From: Candidatus Krumholzibacteriia bacterium
GTDB lineage: Bacteria > Krumholzibacteriota > Krumholzibacteriia > LZORAL124-64-63
NCBI GenBank assembly: GCA_014859985.1
Contig: JACZKN010000217.1
Coordinates: 1 to 16,891, forward strand
Length of the DNA: 16,891 nucleotides
Direction of reading: 5' to 3'
The notes below the pieces were generated by a model. It saw only the letters and a list, made by a program, of their open reading frames with translations, had not been told where the DNA came from and ran no database searches. The position numbers and the translations under genes were made by a program. Below, piece by piece: positions 14,080-16,891 of this stretch; position 1 is the stretch's first letter; every line of letters begins with the position of its first letter.

Positions 14080-15519
14080 CTATTCGAGCAGAACCATCTT
14101 CCGCGTAGCAATCCGCCCCCCCTGCTCCAGCCGATAGTGGTACACCCCCGCCGCCACCGTCCGCCCCTGCGCGTCCGTACCGTCCCAGGTCACCGTACGG
14201 GTGCCCTCAGGGTCGGCGCCGTCCGCCAATACCCGCACCAGCCGCCCGGCCACGTCATAGACAGCCAAGCGGACCGAGCCGCCGGCCGGATCCGCCGTGA
14301 AGGTGATATCAGTGGACGGGTTGAACGGATTAGGCACATTCTGGCCCAGCTGCGGGGCGAACAGGCCGGGCACGGCAGCCACCGTCGGCACCAGCCGGTA
14401 CACGTCCCCCCCGTCGTAATCCAGCACGTACAACTCCCCGAACCCGTCCTGCCCGAACCCGGCGATCGATTGGAATCCCCCCGCGGGGGCGATCAGGTCC
14501 GTCCACTCCCTGACGTCGGTCGCGCCCTGGCCGGGGGTCCAGGTCATCGACCACACCTGGGCGCTGCAGAAGTCGGCGAAGAAGTAGCGCCCGCGCAGCT
14601 GCGTCATGGAACCCCGGTACACGTAGCCGCCCGTGATGGAGCAGCGGAACGGCGAGCCGCCATGGCCGTACTCGTGGACCGGCAGGGTGAGCCCGGTCTG
14701 GGGGCAGTTGGTCGACGGGTTGAAGCAAGCCGTCCCTTCCATCAGCCGCCAGCCGTAGTTCTCCCCGCCGTCCGAGCCCGCCGGCTGCACGTTGATCTCC
14801 TCGAGCTCGCTCTGGCCCACGTCGGCGATGTAGAGGTCGCCGGTCTCGCGGTCGAAGGACCAGCACCAGGGATTGCGCAGGCCCTTGGCCCAGATCTCGT
14901 CCCGCGGGGGCAGGCCCACGAAGGGGTTGCTCGCCGGGATCGCGTAGCCCGGGCCGGCGCCCGAGACGTCCAGGCGCAGCAGCTTGCCCAGCAGCACCTG
15001 GTCGTTCTGCGCGTTGTTCTGCGGGTCGCCGCTGCCGCCGCCGTCGCCGAAGCCGATGTAGAGCAGGCCGTCGGGCCCGAACTCGATGTGGCCGCCGTTG
15101 TGGTTGGCCTGCGGCTGGGACACCTGCAGGATCAGCTGGGCGCTGGCCGGGTCGGCCCGGTCCGGATCGGCGCCCATGGTGTAGCGGACCACGCGGGAGT
15201 CGCCGCCCAGGTCGGTGTAGCTGACGTAGAAACGCCGCGTGGTGGCGTGGTCGGGGGGGAAGGCCAGGCCCAGCAGCCCCCGCTCGGAGTCGAGGGAGAT
15301 CAGGCTGCCGATGTCCAGGCAGAGGTCGCGGAACGTCCCGTCCTGGTTGTACACGAGGATGGTGCCGGAGCGCTCGACCACGAACAGGCGCGGGCTGCCG
15401 GGGGGCGCCACCAGGCGCAGGGGCCGGTCCAGGCCGGTGATCAGCCGCTCGGAGGCCACCTGCGCCGCCGCCGGCAGGGCGACCAGGAGGCTCAGCAGGA
15501 AAAAGACGGATCGGATCAT
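14080..15519 (-). CDS. Secreted PQQ-dependent sugar dehydrogenase-like beta-propeller with FlgD-like C-terminal sorting domain
   Basis: 479 residues from the ATG at 15519 (AAGGA 9 bases upstream; a GTG two codons earlier is too close to it). A signal peptide (residues 1-20, ending PAAAQ) is followed by a soluble glucose/aldose dehydrogenase-type six-bladed propeller (about 25-378). Its catalytic motif is NHNGGHIEFGPDGLLYIGFG (139-158, His140), and Arg215 lies in GLRNPW. Such enzymes oxidise sugars or alcohols in the periplasm using PQQ. The C-terminus (about 395-479) is a FlgD-like Ig module starting NVPNPFNPSTDITF and ending in KMVLLE, the type used as a secretion or surface-sorting tail in FCB-group bacteria. 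No PQQ synthesis genes are in the window. Whether PQQ is really bound, and the substrate, are not known. Confidence 0.9.
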   Translation of the reverse strand: MIRSVFFLLSLLVALPAAAQVASERLITGLDRPLRLVAPPGSPRLFVVERSGTILVYNQDGTFRDLCLDIGSLISLDSERGLLGLAFPPDHATTRRFYVSYTDLGGDSRVVRYTMGADPDRADPASAQLILQVSQPQANHNGGHIEFGPDGLLYIGFGDGGGSGDPQNNAQNDQVLLGKLLRLDVSGAGPGYAIPASNPFVGLPPRDEIWAKGLRNPWCWSFDRETGDLYIADVGQSELEEINVQPAGSDGGENYGWRLMEGTACFNPSTNCPQTGLTLPVHEYGHGGSPFRCSITGGYVYRGSMTQLRGRYFFADFCSAQVWSMTWTPGQGATDVREWTDLIAPAGGFQSIAGFGQDGFGELYVLDYDGGDVYRLVPTVAAVPGLFAPQLGQNVPNPFNPSTDITFTADPAGGSVRLAVYDVAGRLVRVLADGADPEGTRTVTWDGTDAQGRTVAAGVYHYRLEQGGRIATRKMVLLE

Positions 15520-15578
15520 GGTCACGTGTCCTTGGCATGGTGGGGATGGACAGAAAATGCCCGCGTCTTACAGGACTC

Positions 15579-15608
15579 ATTATATCCGATTTGTCGGGAA
15601 GTCGCGAA
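15579..15608 (-). promoter_or_regulatory. Promoter of the sugar dehydrogenase gene
   Basis: On the minus strand a perfect TATAAT (15584-15579), with a weak -35 TTCGCG (15608-15603) at 18 bases. The leader is about 53 bases. Confidence 0.6.
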
Positions 15609-15893
15609 TCGAGGCGGCTGGTCACCAGGCGGAGGGTCGGGGCCGGAGCCGCCGCCCCCGGGGTCCCGGCTGGCGGCGGATTGATGAGCTATCCGTGCAG
15701 AGCGTCGCTTCCCGTCGAATAATTCGCGGCGATAAGTGATCGCTCCGGCCCTTGGCGACCGGGGTATCCCCCGGGGAAGCGCGCCTGCCCGAGCGCCCGA
15801 TCACCCCTCCGCCGCCATGAGGGCGGCGGGTGGTCCCGCGGACCGGACGCGGGGTCGGGCAGGCGTATTCCATAAGGACAATGCAGAAGTCCC

Positions 15894-15940
15894 CAAATGG
15901 TTGCAGGTCACAGCGATGTTTTTTTCGTAAAGACCATTTG
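15894..15940. repeat. 8-bp inverted repeat flanking a T7 run
   Basis: CAAATGGT (15894-15901) and ACCATTTG (15933-15940) are separated by 31 bases that include TTTTTTT (15919-15925). It is locally AT-rich in a GC-rich setting. It could be the end of a lost mobile element or a weak regulatory structure; nothing identifies it further. Confidence 0.35.
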
Positions 15941-15975
15941 ATGTGTCCGTGGTCAGGAGAACGGGGCCGGTGCGA

Positions 15976-16076
15976 TCCCGCCCCGGCCCCGGCAACTCCC
16001 CGCGAACAGGCAGGTTACTCCGCTGGATCCTCCACGGCGATCCGCGTCGCCCCGCCTTCCTGCAATCCCGCCAGGA
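15976..16076. repeat. Direct repeat copy 1 (101 bp), partner at 16300-16400
   Basis: The 101 bases match 16300-16400 with 5 mismatches, about 95 percent identity, at a constant offset of 324. The repeat covers the last 20 codons of the exbD-like gene, its stop and about 39 bases beyond. Confidence 0.92.
16015..16076 (-). pseudogene. Duplicated 3' end of the exbD-like gene
   Basis: On the minus strand this part of repeat copy 1 still reads LAGLQEGGATRIAVEDPAE and a TAA stop in the frame of the intact gene; only the last residue differs (Glu for Lys). Upstream the frame continues into unrelated sequence (LVLEIGTGPQDPKRRYF) without a start, so it is a fragment and not a gene. Confidence 0.75.
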
Positions 16077-16133
16077 AGTAGCGTCGCTTTGGATCCTGCG
16101 GTCCGGTGCCGATCTCGAGCACGAGCCCACGCC

Positions 16134-16289
16134 CAGATCGTGGCGGTTCAGCTTGCGAACGGACGCAAACGACTCGGAAGCTGCTCGGAAGTCCAGGGCT
16201 TCCGAGTCGAGCGCCGGCATTGGCTGCTCGTCGAAACCCTCGCCCCGCGCGAACCGCCGAAGTTCCTCGATCAGTTCGGCATCCGCGAG
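16134..16289 (-). pseudogene. Fragment of a Schlafen-AlbA / COG2865-like ATP-binding protein gene
   Basis: About 52 codons on the minus strand (LADAELIEELRRFARGEGFD, then EQPMPALDSEALDF and RAASESFASVRKL) look like real protein. They resemble the stretch after the AlbA_2 domain in COG2865-type putative regulators (FDE-P-P motif). The similarity ends abruptly on both sides: upstream in the direct repeat, downstream in a different frame. The family assignment is from memory of the motif and is moderate at best; that it is a broken coding fragment is more certain. Confidence 0.42.
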
Positions 16290-16299
16290 GCCGGAGCGT

Positions 16300-16400
16300 T
16301 CCCGCCCCGGCCCCGGCAACTCCCGGCGAACAGTCAGGTTACTTCGCTGGATCCTCCACCGCGATCCGCGTCGCCCCGCCTTCCTGCAGTCCCGCCAGGA
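16300..16400. repeat. Direct repeat copy 2 (101 bp), partner at 15976-16076
   Basis: This is the copy within and just after the intact exbD-like gene. The 16300-16338 part is downstream non-coding sequence. Confidence 0.92.
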
Positions 16401-16891
16401 CCTGCACGAACGCCCCGTAGGCCGTGCCTCGCTCGCTCTGCAGCAGGAACACGGTGTCCGGCCGCGCGGCCAGGCGCTTGCCCACCACCGCGGCCAGCTT
16501 GGCGCCGGGCACCGGCTCGCCGTCGACGGTCACCACCCCGGCCGCGTCCACGCGCACGGTGGCCAGGTCCTCGGCCGCCACCTTCTGTTGCAGCTGATTC
16601 GCCTTCTCCGGGGGCAGCACCTTGGGCGTCTTGACCGGCAGGTCGCCGGCGTAGACCACCTTCTTGAGCCCGGCCTGGCGCAGCTGCTCCTGCACCTGGT
16701 GCACCGTGCCCATGGGCACGTCGCCGGCGGCGTCGAGGGACACCACCGCGCCCTCGCCCTCGGCCTGCGCGTGCTTGGCCAGGACCTCGCCCAGCTCGTC
16801 CATGGCCACGGGCTCGCCGTTGATCGCCACCCCCGCGGTGCGCACCACCACGCCGATGGCCGGCGGCGCGGGCGGCGCCGGGGTGTCGGGC
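16339..16891 (-). CDS. ExbD/TolR-like biopolymer transport protein with two tandem periplasmic domains (5' end outside the window)
   Basis: At least 184 residues; the frame stays open to the right edge. The visible part starts with a Pro/Ala linker (PDTPAPPAPPAIG) and continues with two similar domains. Domain 1 runs from VAINGEPVAMDEL to LRQAGLKKVVYAGD and domain 2 from VTVDGEPVPGAKL to LQEGGATRIAVEDP. Each has the beta-alpha-beta pattern of ExbD/TolR periplasmic domains, which work with ExbB/TolQ proton channels to energise outer-membrane processes. The usual N-terminal membrane helix would lie beyond the window. GTG codons at 16843-16851 could be read as starts but have no Shine-Dalgarno and sit in the first strand. 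Two domains in one chain is uncommon; ExbD normally has one. Its 3' end is duplicated at 15976-16076. Confidence 0.75.
   Translation of the reverse strand, partial: PDTPAPPAPPAIGVVVRTAGVAINGEPVAMDELGEVLAKHAQAEGEGAVVSLDAAGDVPMGTVHQVQEQLRQAGLKKVVYAGDLPVKTPKVLPPEKANQLQQKVAAEDLATVRVDAAGVVTVDGEPVPGAKLAAVVGKRLAARPDTVFLLQSERGTAYGAFVQVLAGLQEGGATRIAVEDPAK

Larger units (their letters stand above)
15526..16338. other. Gene-poor mosaic region of about 810 bases
   Basis: No intact gene is supported here. From left to right it holds the sugar dehydrogenase promoter (15579-15608), a GC-rich stretch, a hairpin CCGCCGCC/GGCGGCGG with loop ATGAG (15809-15829), an inverted repeat around a T7 run (15894-15940), one copy of a 101-bp direct repeat (15976-16076) and a fragment of a Schlafen-AlbA/COG2865-like gene (16134-16289). 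The second repeat copy begins at 16300. The several open frames visible on both strands are GC-driven and change character at these junctions. The region looks like debris from past insertions and duplications downstream of the exbD-like gene. Confidence 0.6.

Noticed and set aside
13990..15684. Plus-strand open frame of 564 codons opposite the sugar dehydrogenase gene
   Set aside because: Shadow frame rich in Arg, Gly, Val and His; the minus strand has signal peptide, propeller motifs, sorting tail, promoter and terminator.
15801..16319. A complete 172-codon gene on the minus strand
   Set aside because: Only about 52 codons look like real protein. The start lies in the direct repeat and the second half crosses the exbD 3' duplicate in the wrong frame, so it is a chimera of debris.

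Overview
This is a high-GC bacterial window (about two thirds G+C by eye, except a clearly less GC-rich stretch at about 7800-9850). The secreted sugar-dehydrogenase-like protein carries a C-terminal FlgD-like sorting region with a PNPFNPST motif. That tail is typical of FCB-superphylum lineages and their relatives (for example Candidatus Eisenbacteria or Krumholzibacteriota). The lineage is an inference from this tail and the base composition; no rRNA or tRNA gene was seen.

Layout. (1) 1-601, minus strand: the start of a membrane protein with a coiled coil, and a small XRE regulator whose promoter predicts a leaderless mRNA. (2) 602-2212: a possible plus-strand structured RNA ending in a T-tract hairpin, a cysteine-rich double-4Fe-4S protein on the minus strand, and a divergent AT-rich promoter region. 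(3) 2258-2806: a secreted cysteine-rich protein of unknown function. (4) 2904-6963, plus strand: a five-gene operon of holo-ACP synthase, AcsA-type acyl-CoA ligase, free-standing acyl carrier protein, Kbl-like alpha-oxoamine synthase and an unknown 100-residue protein. Together these could activate a short acid, load it on CoA or ACP and condense it with glycine or another amino acid. (5) 6973-7641, minus strand: a family I inorganic pyrophosphatase, convergent with the operon; it would remove the PPi made by the ligase.

(6) 7831-14018 looks like a defence island. It holds a GC-poor AAA-ATPase/RloB pair resembling the AbiL type of abortive infection, and an HNH endonuclease with a possible reader domain at its N-terminus. 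Divergent from the HNH gene is a translationally coupled pair: a MazG-like nucleotide pyrophosphohydrolase and an 805-residue protein. That large protein joins a PD-(D/E)XK-like nuclease, a DUF2075/Schlafen-type SF1 helicase and a LexA-like S24 autoprotease. The spacing of its presumed scissile Ala-Gly to the catalytic Ser equals that of LexA. An IS256-family transposon end, with inverted repeat and transposase C-terminus, abuts this gene. The MazG/helicase-protease pair is the best candidate for an undescribed system.

(7) 14080-15519, minus strand: secreted PQQ-type sugar dehydrogenase-like protein with a sorting tail, its own promoter and a good terminator. (8) 15526-16338: a gene-poor mosaic with a 101-bp direct repeat of the 3' end of the next gene and a fragment of a Schlafen-AlbA/COG2865-like gene. 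(9) 16339-16891, minus strand: an ExbD/TolR-like protein with two tandem periplasmic domains, running off the window.
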